Shown: positions 1 through 8,782 of the stretch, in pieces
How positions within the stretch are numbered: position 1 is the stretch's first letter
How the letters are laid out: the number at the start of each line of letters is the position of its first letter
Assembly: GCA_003427395.1 (NCBI GenBank)
Contig: BFEA01000188.1
Location: 2,102,541 to 2,129,344 of the forward strand
Length of the DNA: 26,804 nucleotides
Reading direction: 5' to 3'
From: Chara braunii
Taxonomy: Eukaryota; Streptophyta; Charophyceae; Charales; Characeae
The notes under the pieces: generated by a model
The model's input: only the letters and a program-made list of their open reading frames with translations
Databases searched by the model: none
What the model was told of the DNA's origin: nothing
Translations under genes and position numbers: made by a program

Positions 1-126
1 TTTTTTTTTTTTTTGTTCTGTTTTTGTTTGTTTGTTTGTTTGTTTGTTTGTTTGTTTGTTTTTGTTTGTTTGTTTGTTTGTTTGTTTATTTGTTTGTTTG
101 TTTGTTTGTTTGTTTGTTTGTTTGTT
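1..126. repeat. Poly-T followed by (TTTG)n microsatellite
   Basis: A run of 14 T is followed by an almost uninterrupted TTTG repeat over about 100 bases. It is simple sequence. Read on the minus strand it is an A-rich (CAAA)n tail of the kind that decays from retroposon poly-A tails. Reading frames across it encode only Phe/Val/Cys repeats and are not genes. Confidence 0.95.
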
Positions 127-130
127 TTTT

Positions 131-286
131 AAATCTCCGCCACGTCGTGTGGCTGGCCACGGCGATGCGTCGGCCACATTCGAGTGAGCTTAAAAAAAAA
201 AAAAGGAGAGAGCATCTCGTCACGTGGCTGAGCCACAGCCGCGATAACTCGGCGACGGCCGAGATTTAAAAAAAAAAAAAAAAAAA
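131..286 (-). repeat. Two A-tailed copies of a CACGTGAC-type GC-rich repeat
   Basis: Two related GC-rich segments lie at about 131-191 and 213-267. The second contains CACGTGGCTGAGCCACAGCC followed by GGCCGAGATTT and an A run at 268-286. Similar segments occur at 738-780 and 2123-2180, with a partial one at 2065-2100. They share TGTGGCCGAGGCAT-type and AGCCACGTGACG-type blocks, each next to a homopolymer. The A-tail suggests a short retroposed (SINE-like) unit. The block TGGCTGAGCCA resembles a Pol III A box, but I see no matching B box, so the SINE interpretation is tentative. Confidence 0.55.
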
Positions 287-712
287 GGCCACATGCAGGA
301 CTGGACTGGAGTTGCAAACTGGGCCTTGCGACTGTTCTGCATGTCAAGAGTTTCGACTAGATTTGAAACTTGGGACCGTACTGGACTCCAAAACAGCAGT
401 TCGAAATGCATTTACAAACTGCTTTCGTGACTGCACCCTAGTTACCCCAAAAAAAAAGGCTCCAGCAGAAGGGCCTTGCCCTCCCGTGGTGTAAACGCTG
501 CCTGCAAGACATTTCCTCCCGGAGAATCCCTTTTTTTTTGGGGGGGGGGAGGGGTAACTAGGGCACAGTCACGAAAGCAGTTTGTAAATGCATTTCGAAC
601 TGCCTATTTGGAGTCCAGTACCGTCCCAAGTTTCAACTGCAGTTGAAACTCTTGACATGCACAAAAGTCGCGAGGCCGAGTTTGCAACTGCAGTCCAGTC
701 GGGCATGTGGCG
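287..712. mobile_element. Fold-back element with about 160-bp inverted arms
   Basis: The left arm (about 287-448) begins GGCCACATGCAGGACTGG and ends CCCTAGTTACCCC. The right arm (about 551-712) is its imperfect reverse complement, starting GGGGTAACTAGGG and ending GGGCATGTGGCG. About 100 bases separate the arms, and that spacer is itself edged by A and T/G runs. Poly-A (268-286) and poly-T (713-737) flank the structure symmetrically, as do CACGTGAC-type repeats further out. This is typical of a MITE or fold-back transposon, or of head-to-head copies of an A-tailed repeat. No clear target duplication was found. A half copy lies near 3060-3172. Confidence 0.8.
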
Positions 713-737
713 TTTTTTTTTTTTTTTTTTTTTTTTT

Positions 738-780
738 CCCATCTCGGCTGTGGCCGAGGCATCACGGCCGTGGCCCAGAG
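738..780 (+). repeat. CACGTGAC-type GC-rich repeat, third copy
   Basis: ATCTCGGCTGTGGCCGAGGC followed by ATCACGGCCGTGGCCC matches, in opposite orientation, the unit at 213-267. A 25-T run precedes it, equivalent to an A-tail on the other strand. Confidence 0.5.
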
Positions 781-2060
781 AGAAAGAGAGAGAGAAAGAT
801 AAGAAGCTGCCCGGCACAGACAGCGGACACATGAGGACAGAGAGCAAAGATTCACATAGATAAGCACGCACCGTCGCACACGTATTTATACACGCAAAAA
901 TGCGTAATAGGTACAAAAACAGTGATACCATGTCTCAAAGAGCCAAGAACAACGCGGCACTCCCCGACGCGTTTCGTCCACCCCGCAAGCAGACTCCTCA
1001 GGGGGATTAGCCCTAGCAGAAACAAGATACCACGACCCAGGAGGCCATACCGCATGCCTTGCCTCCGATCAAACACCTACCCTACTCCTACCCTCTCCCA
1101 AGCCGCGCAAAAGAGTGGCGCGCCCCCCATAGAGTCAACAAAAGCAAGCGTATGCTCCGCCATCACACCACCGGATGCGAACGAAAAATGAGCTCCGATC
1201 CAACCGAAACCTACGGCAACTGTCATAAGTCTGTCAGGTGGACATGAAACTGCCATATCGACCTTGTGCCCCCCGATATCCGCTTGCACCGATAGAAAGA
1301 ACGAAGCAGCGATGAAGGAAGTAGCGTGTCGGATATCTGCACAAGTACCTGCACACAATCACGAACGCACATCCAAGCACATACAATGAGAAGACACACA
1401 AACAAAACAAGTCTTCCGCGTCGCTCAGCAACTGGAGATCGTCCTCAGAAGAAAAAGCAGGATAGCAGAAGAAGCCACCGTTCGTACAACACCCCGGCGC
1501 CAGCTAACATCAATCAAGCGCAGCTCTGGCACCATAGCCGTGCGGCGGCACCGGCTACGACAGCGCATCAAACTGAATGCACGTTCGCACATTGAGTACC
1601 CGTCAATCGCCACCAGGTATATAGTCAGAGCCAGGTACCCAAACCTCAGTACGATCATTGCAGGGTACAGGCTGCAAAGGAAAAGAGCGGCCATCGAAAT
1701 TTCCAAACGAAATGAATGTAGCGCGAGGAAAAGGCCAGGAACCGATGAAGCAACAGAGCCAGAGCCTGTGCACCGTAACAGGCCCCATCAACCGTCATCG
1801 GCAAGGTGCCAAAAGGGCTCCAAATACCCAAGTAGGCCAGTCGGCCAGTCTGCCACACGCAACCTAGGCAAGGAAGCAATGAAGCGACGAATCAAGCCCT
1901 GATAAACGTCAACCGGCAAGATGCAAAGGCATTCGGACTAAGCGAAATTACGCACGAAAGGGTCGAAAAGAGGCACCAGTCCCAAAGCCTCATCGGACAG
2001 CCATGACTAAAAGGCTTGTTTGGCAATCAGAGCCAAACCCCCTTTGCCAACGAATCAGCA
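781..2060. other. Unassigned sequence, no recognisable gene
   Basis: After a GA-rich stretch (about 776-802) the sequence is CA-rich and complex. Open frames of 60-120 codons occur on both strands, overlap one another, and match no domain I recognise. No long A-tail or inverted repeat is evident. It may be an old, decayed element or ordinary intergenic DNA. Confidence 0.6.
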
Positions 2061-2064
2061 ACAA

Positions 2065-2180
2065 CTTGGCCAGCCACGCGACGAGATGCCCTCTCTCTTT
2101 CTTTTATTTTTTCCTTTTTTTTGCCTCGGATGTGGCCAAGGCATTGCAGCCTTGGCCAGCCACGTGACGGGGCTGAGATT
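2065..2180 (+). repeat. CACGTGAC-type repeat, fourth and partial fifth copies
   Basis: The partial copy at 2065-2100 has TTGGCCAGCCACGCGACGAG followed by ATGCCCTCTCTC, matching the 213-230 segment in inverse orientation. A fuller copy at 2123-2180 has GATGTGGCCAAGGCATTGCA and then AGCCACGTGACGGGG. Each is bordered by T- or A-rich tracts. The adjacent pair looks like a tandem or nested insertion of the family seen at the left edge. Confidence 0.5.
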
Positions 2181-2272
2181 GAACAAAAAAAAGGAAAAAA
2201 GAAAAACGAAAAAATAAAAAAAGGAGGGCCTTCCTCCACTACTGTTGACATGCGTAAAAGACAAAAATCAGG

Positions 2273-2415
2273 GCGCTGTATCTTTCCATCTTCTAGCGGA
2301 AGATTCACTCTCGTTTCGCACATTTCGAGAGTAGTGGAGCGAGGGGGGCTCCACTACTCTCGAAATGTCCAAAAGGAGAGTGAATCTTCCGCTAGAACAT
2401 GGAAAGATGCACCGC
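2273..2415. mobile_element. Hairpin MITE, 68-bp arms and 7-nt loop
   Basis: The left arm (2273-2340) begins GCGCTGTATCTTTCCAT and ends AGAGTAGTGGAGC. The right arm (2348-2415) is its reverse complement with only a few mismatches. The loop is seven purines (2341-2347). Such a long, nearly perfect stem is typical of a MITE-derived or fold-back sequence, and a transcript would form a miRNA-precursor-like hairpin. The same terminal block recurs at 2598-2711, and both copies are preceded by AAAAGACAAAAATCA, so they are relatives. Expression cannot be judged from sequence. Confidence 0.85.
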
Positions 2416-2597
2416 CACGAGGCCCCAAGGATGACACGCATAGGTCGGGAACTCTGGGAAGGAAAAGCAAAAGAGAAAAAAAAAAGAAAAGAAACTGGGT
2501 AGTTGTCAGCACGTGTTCCCCTAGGGCCTCTGCGTTGTTGTCAGCCCGTGTATCTCATTGGGCCCCTGTATACCCGTTGCACAAAAGACAAAAATCA

Positions 2598-2711
2598 TGG
2601 CGCTGTATCTTTCCATGTTCTAGAGAAAATTCACTATCGTTTTGCATATTTCGATATCAATTGTGGAAACTGAGAGTGAATCTGCCCCAGAAATGGAAAG
2701 ATACAGCGCCA
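2598..2711. mobile_element. Second, more decayed hairpin of the same family
   Basis: The outer 19 bp are perfectly inverted: TGGCGCTGTATCTTTCCAT at 2598-2616 and its complement at 2693-2711. The inner arm is diverged but still pairs around the TTCACT and AGTGAA blocks. The upstream flank AAAAGACAAAAATCA is shared with the 2273 hairpin. This is an older copy of that element. Confidence 0.8.
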
Positions 2712-2829
2712 CTATCTTTTCTTTTCTCTTCTTGTTTCTTCTTTTTTTTTTTTGAAAAACGGCCTGGCCCTCCGACGTGGATGACTAGACTGCAGTTACA
2801 AACTCTGCCCTGCGACAGCCACGCGTTTA

Positions 2830-3058
2830 TCTGCTTGATTTGATTGTTTGTTGGATAAAAGACGTATTTCTTACATTAATTTAATTGAAATAACATGCTC
2901 AACTATCTATATAGAATGATAGCCAGCATATTCAAAAAAATGATTTTTATAGATTGATAAATCAAATATGATACTCGTATTATTGTATTTTACGAATTCA
3001 ATTGTATAAATGAATTATGAAAATATTAATATATCAATGCATTGTATACTTCATAGCG
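2830..3058. other. AT-rich island without features
   Basis: About 230 bases of strongly A+T-rich sequence, with many TA steps and no homopolymer longer than seven, contrast sharply with the GC-rich repeats on either side. It encodes nothing recognisable. It could be the interior of a MITE or an AT-rich spacer. Confidence 0.6.
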
Positions 3059-3059
3059 G

Positions 3060-3172
3060 GGGAGTTTGGCCTGCAGTGTAAACTTCAGAGGGGACTGAAC
3101 TCCAAAACGGAAGTTTGAAACATATTTTCAAACTCTAACCCTGACAGCGCCCTAGTTTTCTCTTTTTTTTTT
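3060..3172 (+). repeat. Half copy of the 287-712 fold-back family
   Basis: GGGGACTGAACTCCAAAACG and the following TTTCAAACTCTAACCCTGACAG and GCCCTAGTTTTC blocks line up with 372-445 of the left arm of the first fold-back. A T run follows at about 3163-3175. Only one arm is present, so this is a truncated or solo-arm copy. Confidence 0.6.
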
Positions 3173-3299
3173 TTTGAGAATGCAAATTGGCGTCTCGTCA
3201 GACAACTTGATTCCAAAGAAAAGAAGATAAGGTGCCAAGACCTTCTGCTCTTGAGTGATGGCCCATGCCATCCAAACAATCATCAACACCTCACCTTGC

Positions 3300-3620
3300 T
3301 CGAGTACGGGCGATCTGCCGCCACGTACCGAGTGCTAAACCGCAACGATCGTCACTCCGTCCACTCAACTACTACGCTGATTCGGCCCGATCCTGCAGTC
3401 CGTCGCAGCGATCCAGCCCGTAATGATCCTGCAAAGTTGCAGCCGACTTGTCCGGACTTTTTGAATTCTCCCATAGAAGATATGCTTTTACAGTGCCCAC
3501 GACAGGTCCTTACCTGGGGGTGGTGGCATAGGATATGGACACGGAGTCGACCACCGAAGGGGACTGTCATATGTCTAATATACAACCTCTGCAACAACCT
3601 GAGCTTTTTGGAAAAAAAAA
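3300..3620 (+). pseudogene. Possible LINE zf-RVT fragment
   Basis: The forward frame ending near 3620 reads IEDMLLQCP followed by WGWWHRIW. It parallels the intact zf-RVT segment near 9340-9400 (ETIEHIFLQCP, then WRWWDRIW). In plant L1-like elements a Cys/His domain of this kind sits after the reverse transcriptase at the ORF2 C-terminus. Here the N-terminal cysteine pair is degraded (CPDF only) and no RT sequence precedes it. It is a short decayed fragment, followed at 3611-3626 by an A run. Confidence 0.5.
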
Positions 3621-3677
3621 AAAAAAGGATATGGACGCTGATGCTGGAAGGAAGCCGCTGGCCATTGGATTGGAGAG

Positions 3678-4112
3678 TAAGGGCGTCATTAGACACTCCT
3701 CAGGGCATCCTCGGGCTCCGAGGATGAATCCTTGGAAAAGTTTTGGGTTTTTGTCGTCTTCGTTAGACTCATCCTTGGAGCAATGTCAGAAAAAGAAAGA
3801 AAAAAAAAAAGAAAAAAACTTGCGCTTCAGGCTTTCAGCCAATAGGGTGCCTCCACGATCCGAATTCTTGGTTGTAACGTCTCTCAATGTGCATGCCCTC
3901 TCCTCTCCGTGAAACATGGATCCTCGGGCCCCAAAGGACCTCGCGAGGTCCTTCGGAGCCGAGGACGATTTGGCTGGGAAATCCTCGGAGCCCAAGGATT
4001 TGTCCTCGGAGTGTTTTCACGTTTTTATTTCCGATTTCATCTCCGAGGACAGGTGGAACAAAGACGAAATCCTTGGAATCACGTCCCCGAGGAGTGTCTA
4101 ACGACGCCCTAA
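3678..4112. mobile_element. TAA-flanked inverted-repeat element (Harbinger/Tourist-type MITE)
   Basis: The element proper is 3681-4109 (429 bp). Its left end GGGCGTCATTAGACACTCCT and right end GAGGAGTGTCTAACGACGCCC are inverted over about 25 bp with one or two mismatches. TAA flanks both sides (3678-3680 and 4110-4112). A three-base TWA target duplication with G-rich termini fits PIF/Harbinger (Tourist-like) non-autonomous elements. The interior is packed with short direct and inverted CCGAGGAT/ATCCTTGG motifs and contains a perfect 20-bp palindrome at 3934-3953. There is no transposase frame, so it would depend on an enzyme supplied elsewhere. Confidence 0.8.
3934..3953. repeat. Perfect 20-bp palindrome inside the TAA-flanked element
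   Basis: AAGGACCTCGCGAGGTCCTT is its own reverse complement. It lies between two CCGAGGA-type motifs near the middle of the 429-bp element, so it may be a recombination footprint or protein-binding site within it. Confidence 0.9.
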
Positions 4113-5030
4113 TACCCAGTGGGTATGGGTCCCCAATGACTCCCCATTGCAAACCAGCATGTTCACTGCCAACCTGTTCAGTCTGGGGAGAAGGGCGCTA
4201 TTATGGGCACTTGCGATAAGCCAAATTCCGTACATCGCGGCTTCACGTACGCTTCGGACTAAGCCCCGAAGTACGCCCGATTACGGATCTTGGTGAACAG
4301 ATGGATGAATGGGGGTTGGGCCTCAATTTTTTGTGGATCATTGCATGCATCTTTCCAATCTGCACTTTTCCTTCTGCAGAATTAGCCCCCACCACGTGAC
4401 TGATTAGCCACCACGCAGGAATCTTCAACAAAACAGTCATAAATTCGGGTTCCCAGTAACTTCCCACAACTTTATTTTTTTTGTAATTTCCTCGCAAAAC
4501 ATGCGCGTGCGGCCATTTTCGAGTTCTTGCACGCTCATGCAAGGTAGCTTCCCGCTTCCGCCCGTGTGCCAACATCTTTTCTTGCTTCTTCTTCGTCTGT
4601 GCACACCCCTTCGTCTTCTTCCACTCCCTTCTTGTGCGAGTGATTGGTCATTAGTTGGGTTGGTCGGATCAAGCCCTCCGGCCTTCTTCGACCTTCTGGA
4701 ATGTTCTCCCTTCTCCCCTCCTCGTCTATCACCCCTCAGCCTCCCTGCATTACACCCTACTGCCCCACCGCCTTCCACGCTATAAATCCGCATGGCCCTC
4801 TCCTTTCCTCCTCTTTGATCTCAGCTGCAATGTTATGCGGGCTATGCGAAGGCTGCGACGCTGGATAGCCTCAACATGCCCAGGGATGGGCGGAGTGACG
4901 GTGTGGGGTAAGCCCACCGGAAGTGCACCGGCGCGGCGGAAGAGATCCGGGAACCGAATGGACCCTTCATACCTCAGCACCATCTGTCTCCGGGAACATG
5001 AGTTTCCAAGCTTGCACCACCTGCAATTGA
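4113..5030. other. Unassigned region with a possible plant-type core promoter
   Basis: No protein family is recognisable. A CACGTGAC G-box-like site occurs at about 4393-4400, and TATAAAT lies at about 4781-4787, followed by a pyrimidine-rich leader and ATG codons near 4828-4834. These parts would suit a plant promoter. The frames downstream carry no domain and soon run into repeats, so I treat it as promoter-like sequence only. Confidence 0.3.
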
Positions 5031-5178
5031 ATTGCGGATTCCACGTGGCATGCATGGCCCTCCGCACAGGGGTCCCTCTGCGGGAACCGCCGTCAGATAA
5101 TTGTGGATTCCAAGTGGCATTCGATTCCCGGGTCTCTCCCGCCGCACGGGTCCATCCGAGGCAACCGCGTCAGATAAC
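5031..5178. repeat. Two imperfect tandem copies of a 70-78-bp unit
   Basis: TTGCGGATTCCACGTGGCAT begins copy one and TTGTGGATTCCAAGTGGCAT begins copy two at about 5101. Both end in a GTCAGATAA block (about 5091-5099 and 5170-5178). A weaker related GGGAACCGAATGGACCC block upstream (near 4951) suggests a decayed third unit. No coding role is apparent. Confidence 0.65.
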
Positions 5179-5522
5179 GAGGAGTTCGACCAGGGACGAT
5201 TGGGATTAACCCAATCCTTTGGACTTCGAAGTTCCTTTTTCCTTGGTCCCCGCGAATGACGGGCATGCACATAACATAGAATTACTAGGTCCTTTTCCAT
5301 TTCTTTTAAATCGTTTTCCCACTTCTTCTGTCAATGGCTTTGTGTGTTTTGTGGAGATATCCCTGCGCACTGGGGAATTTTTGAGCTTATTCCATCTTTC
5401 TCCATCTCTTCTCGTAATTTTGCCACTGGCCTTGTCAAATTTTGCATTTTCTGAAGGTATCTTCGTGACTGAGGCGAGAACCCCAGTTTCGTCCTGGCGG
5501 TTCAATTCCCCGTCCACGCCCC
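5179..5522. other. Unassigned, T-rich sequence
   Basis: Overlapping open frames of about 100 codons run on both strands, without recognisable motifs. The forward frame is Leu/Phe/Ser-rich, as expected from a pyrimidine-rich tract. I see no repeat structure or supported gene. Confidence 0.5.
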
Positions 5523-5867
5523 ACCTACTCTGATCGGTGCGTTCTGACGGGTACGCGACGCTGGGTGAGGCGTGAGGTTGTGTATGACAGACTGTGGTGG
5601 CAGAGCTGCACGCATGTGACGGAAGACATCGGGGTGGAAGGAGAGCTGGTAACAGAACAGATTGAACAACAAACTTAGCTCGAACTCACATTTAGGTGGT
5701 TAGAGGTAAAATCCAAGCTTGACTTCCTAAACAAACCAGAGGATATCCGGAAGGAAATAACAGACTTCTGCCAGGACTGGCTTTGGGGGAGAAAGGGACA
5801 ATGGATCACCTCATTATTCTGGGAAGATGAGGGGGGGGGAGGGGGCGGAGCCAGCAGAATGGGAGAG
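5523..5867 (+). pseudogene. Broken coding stretch, unidentified, possibly LINE-derived
   Basis: One forward frame reads for about 115 codons with a single in-frame TAG at 5676-5678. The translation is coding-like in composition (segments such as VVYDRLWWQS, FRWLEVKSKLDFL and ITDFCQDWLWGRKGQW). I do not recognise the family. The Trp/Arg-rich amphipathic character resembles the poorly conserved region between endonuclease and reverse transcriptase of plant L1-like elements, and LINE pieces lie nearby, but I cannot align it to a motif. The frame runs into a G-rich tract and then a TTAA-flanked repeat terminus at 5868, which may have interrupted it. Alternatives are a decayed host exon or another retroelement. 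Confidence 0.35.
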
Positions 5868-5990
5868 TTAAACCACCAGTACACCCGGGCCTGGCAGTGC
5901 TGCACTGCACACCAGGCTTTGCTGAGCCACCAGCCACTGTGGTCCAGTCACCCTAGACTCCAAAATTTTATTATTATAATTATTTATTTT
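5868..5990 (+). mobile_element. Terminus of the TTAA / ACCACYAGTACAC family
   Basis: TTAA at 5868-5871 is followed by ACCACCAGTACACCCGGGCC, the same terminus as the element starting at 17603. The sequence then runs through a CTGGCAGTGCTGCACTG block to an AT-rich segment at about 5968-6000. The opposite end is not identifiable, so the copy is truncated or decayed. Confidence 0.55.
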
Positions 5991-5999
5991 TTTAATAGA

Positions 6000-6240
6000 A
6001 AAACAGGTCCTTATGGGCCTGGCTCCATATCCATTCTGGGCAGCATCAGTCCGTGTCCTATTGCACCGGCAAGTTGGAAATTACAATATGAGACACCCTC
6101 ACGCTTCCTTCCGTCTGGCCAAAGGACCCCTGAACAGCATGGATTGCTCCAGCGTTGCGGAGGATTGACTGTCAGCTTGCCATACACCTACCTTTCCTCT
6201 CAGGTCCAGAGCTATCTAAACCTGTCGTATTTATCGTGAG
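6000..6240. other. Unassigned short spacer
   Basis: Complex sequence with no motif, A-tail or inverted repeat. It lies between the TTAA-family terminus and the 3' side of a minus-strand LINE, whose 3' UTR may extend into it. Confidence 0.4.
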
Positions 6241-6284
6241 GGCAAGAAAGGGCTAGACGATGGAGGCAGCTGCCATTACAGAAC

Positions 6285-6713
6285 CTGACTATACCGCGCC
6301 TTTGCCACAGGGTTCATGTAACCTGTTGTGACCCTTGTCCACCTCAGCTGTAGGCTGGAAACTCCTCAAACGGGCTTCTGAATTGTGCCAGTCTTTCCAA
6401 TGTACATGAGAGGCCTGTATGTCTGCTACCTTGCCCCCTACCAGCCACTCCTTCGTAAATTTCCTTTTAATTCTCTGTTGCTGGTCCACATCATCCAGCA
6501 AGGAGTGTCTTATCTTCTGCGATTTACAAAGAATCTCTGCCTGTATCAATGATCTTGTCTCCAACCATACCTTCTCTCTTGATGTTGAGAGGCCTTCAAT
6601 GGTTCTGCTGCACCTTTCCTTCCATATAGCTCAGATTGTAACCTTCCTGATCATGCCGAACCATATCTTCTTCATCTTGCAGAAATGAGCCTCGATGTTA
6701 GTCCAAAGCAGGA
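6285..6713 (-). pseudogene. LINE ORF2 C-terminal fragment
   Basis: On the minus strand the frame reads KMKKIWFGMIRKVTI, one stop, AIWKERCSRTIEG, then a helical Gln/Lys-rich tail to about 6289. The signature of a hydrophobic helix followed by AIWKER and a basic coiled tail is the end of plant L1-like ORF2 just after the zf-RVT domain. It parallels LGRRAVLWALWRRR in the copy at 9131-9751. The cysteine cluster itself is missing and upstream homology fades at about 6713. The piece is non-functional, with an internal stop and no reverse transcriptase. Confidence 0.7.
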
Positions 6714-6719
6714 GTTGGA

Positions 6720-7520
6720 TGGGCTTTTTGGGGAGGGGGGTGGGAAGAGGGAGTCCCAGAGGTCCGAAGCCCTAGACCAGTATTCAGTCGCTTCCCTGCT
6801 AGGCTATGAAAAAATATTGCAAAGCTGGGGCTGTGTACCGCCTTTCCCAGCTATCGGCCGCCAGCCCTGCGCTCCGAGTTTTGGCGGCGTATCTGGCCGC
6901 CGCAGGAGGCCGAGTGCGGCCTCCGTGTTAACCGGTGCGAAACGGCAAACGGGCTGGGAAAGATACTCGTGGTTTAAGAGAGATCATGGATTGATCTTCA
7001 ACAACCGGACACATTTGGACACAGACTTCCCCTTTTGCCCCTCCACTGACTTCCTGGACCCATTTCCTCCGCATGCCCACCACTCATACCCACTAGTATG
7101 GCTTTTCAGTTCAGTATAGTGACTGAGGGGTACCCCCCTGACCTCAAGAAAGAGCATCCGACAGGGACGAGAGGACAGCAGTGGCGGTACCAGGACTGCC
7201 TATTCTCTGGTACCCCCCAGATATTTACAGACGTTCTTACCTCGCCAACAATGAATGAGGGGAGGAGTAATGCTGATAAGGGTTCACCCTTGGTGTCTGC
7301 AGCATGTTCGTAAAAACTACTAAAAAGTCCTGTTTGGTGTCCTGGCAGTCAATCCTCTGATGCCCCCGAGAGTAATCAAAGCCGCCCGGGGCTCCTTTCT
7401 AAATTGAGAGTCCTGCTAGAGATACCGTTTCCAACAGGCCACCCGGCAGGCTGAAGAGGCAGTCCTCTTGATCATCAAAGGCATTGGATGTTAATCCCCT
7501 GATCTTTTCAGGGCGGTCAA
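6720..7520. other. Unassigned; GC-rich inverted segment at 6850-6945
   Basis: The segment 6818-6945 has AAGCTGGGGCTGTGTAC followed by a hairpin-rich CGGCCGCCAG...CTCCGAGTTTTGGCGGCG...GGAGGCCGAG block. It echoes the core of the TTAA-family copies at 21654 and 25237 (GAGGCCGCCGA, CTCCGAGTTTTGC), so it may be a rearranged relative. The remainder (6950-7520) holds GGTACC-containing inverted bits but no recognisable gene. Confidence 0.35.
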
Positions 7521-7523
7521 CGC

Positions 7524-7628
7524 TGCAGTGACTCTTGCTTGTCTCTTCGTCTTCTTCTTCCTCTTTTTTTAATATCAGGACAGCGTCACTAGAGGGGGTG
7601 ATAAGAGCATGCAGTGACTCTTGCTTGT
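7524..7628. repeat. 19-bp direct repeats about 86 bp apart
   Basis: TGCAGTGACTCTTGCTTGT occurs exactly at 7524-7542 and 7610-7628. The sequence between carries a CTTCTTCTTC tract and a T run. The repeats resemble target-site duplications around a short T-rich (minus-strand A-tailed) insertion, or a local slip duplication. Confidence 0.7.
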
Positions 7629-7667
7629 TCATACTGAAATAGGATATTATGTGCAAGGGATGGTGGA

Positions 7668-7752
7668 CCCCGTTTCAAGCAGGTGCTGGTCCCACCAATA
7701 GAATGGAGCCAGCTGTTCCGAAAGAACCAGAAAACAAAACAAAACAAAAAAG
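7668..7752 (+). mobile_element. SINE-like A-tailed repeat
   Basis: GGACCCCGTTTCAAGCAGGTG, a TGGTCCCACCAATAGAATGG block and an A-rich tail at about 7733-7750 match the dispersed family best seen at 13853-14006. Shared features are a GGACC(C)-G-TTTC start, the CAGGTGC motif, a CCCCACCAATAGATGGAGC-type core and a terminal A-tail. No coding capacity. Confidence 0.65.
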
Positions 7753-8012
7753 TTGAAAAAACCCTTCACATCTCCCGAGCCCTTGACCAACAGGGATCAG
7801 ATTATTTGCCCTGTCACTCTTCTCCACATCAGAGACGAGCTCCCGCGGCCACGTGAAGTGGTCTTGATGCATTTTATTCTAATTTCTTAAACCATCACTC
7901 CGTCCGAGGCTTTGCTTACCTATCCTGTCCGAAATCGTGCTGCACAGCCCAAAAAAGAAGCAGCGCTGCTGCAATTTTATTTCTTTTTTTTCTTTTCGGA
8001 TGTCGGCGCCAG

Positions 8013-8414
8013 CCATTGGGCCTCAGTCGACACCACTTGAAAATACTTGAGTGCACACTCAACGGGAAATTGTGATTAATTTACACTTACTCGATTTATG
8101 GTTCCATGTGCACTTGAGGAAACCCTTGAACAGGCTGACCAATCCTGGACCAGGATAGCCTGCTGGAAAAAAAGAAAAAGAAAAAAAAAGCCCCACTTGG
8201 AGTGCTGGTGGTATCCGCTGGCACTTGAACTCGAGGCTCCCCAGAGAGGTACCTTGAGTTCAAGTTAGATTTTGCCCCTGCTGCACTTGAGTTTCGAGGG
8301 TGGGCACTTCAGAGCCGGAAAGTAGAAACAACTCCGCGGTGACATTAGGGTGGGGTCGAACCAATAATTTTCCTTCAACCCCTGAGTTCAAGTGGTGTCC
8401 ATCGAGGCCCATTT
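8013..8414. mobile_element. Fold-back element of about 400 bp
   Basis: The left end CCATTGGGCCTCAGTCGACA followed by CCACTTGAA (8013-8041) is the imperfect reverse complement of TTCAAGTGGTGTCCATCGAG followed by GCCCATTTT (8386-8414). The interior holds more ACTTGAACTC/GAGTTCAAGT inverted pairs at about 8223-8265 and an A-rich stretch near 8167-8190. No transposase and no clear target duplication. It is a MITE or fold-back element. Confidence 0.7.
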
Positions 8415-8544
8415 TGGTCCGGTAGCCCTGAGCCCCCCGAAGTTGCGGATGTAGCGACGACAATCTATATTTTCTTTTTTTTTCCCAGGGCGTGCCCGTG
8501 GGCTGTCATCCATTTTTTTTCTGTTTTTTTTTTTTTTTTGCGGG

Positions 8545-8782
8545 GGGGGGGGAAGGGGGGGGGAGTGGAACTACGTGGGAGTCACAAACAGGAGTTAGAA
8601 TTGCAGTATATGGGGCCAAGATACAGTTTGCAAAATTGCAGTTGGGGCACCCTACCTCCTACCTGGCCAGAAAGCTGGATTGTATACAGTGTGGCGGAAC
8701 TGGAATTGCAAACTGTTTCTTGGCTCATACTGCAATTAAAACTCTCTCATTATGGTGACTCCGGCGTAGTTCCCCCCCTTCC
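8545..8782. mobile_element. Fold-back element with about 100-bp arms
   Basis: The left arm (about 8567-8665) contains GGAACTACGTGGGAGTCAC, AGAATTGCAGTAT and CAGTTTGCAAAATTGCAG. The right arm (about 8690-8773) carries their reverse complements (CTGGAATTGCAAACTG, ATACTGCAATTAAAACTC, GTGACTCCGGCGTAGTTCC). G-runs and C-runs mark the outer ends and T-runs lie outside. It resembles the 287-712 fold-back in organisation but is not an obvious copy. Confidence 0.75.

Noticed and set aside
1-269. Phe/Val/Cys-repeat open frame at the left edge
   Set aside because: It is a translation of the (TTTG)n microsatellite.
2016-2843. A 275-codon open frame
   Set aside because: It reads straight through CACGTGAC-type repeats, two hairpin elements and homopolymers. 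Openness is a by-product of composition and no domain is present.
4781-5209. Host gene downstream of TATAAAT at 4781
   Set aside because: Promoter-like parts are present, but the downstream frame has no domain and includes tandem-repeat DNA. A GTAAG near 4908 could be a splice donor, but no partner exon is identifiable.
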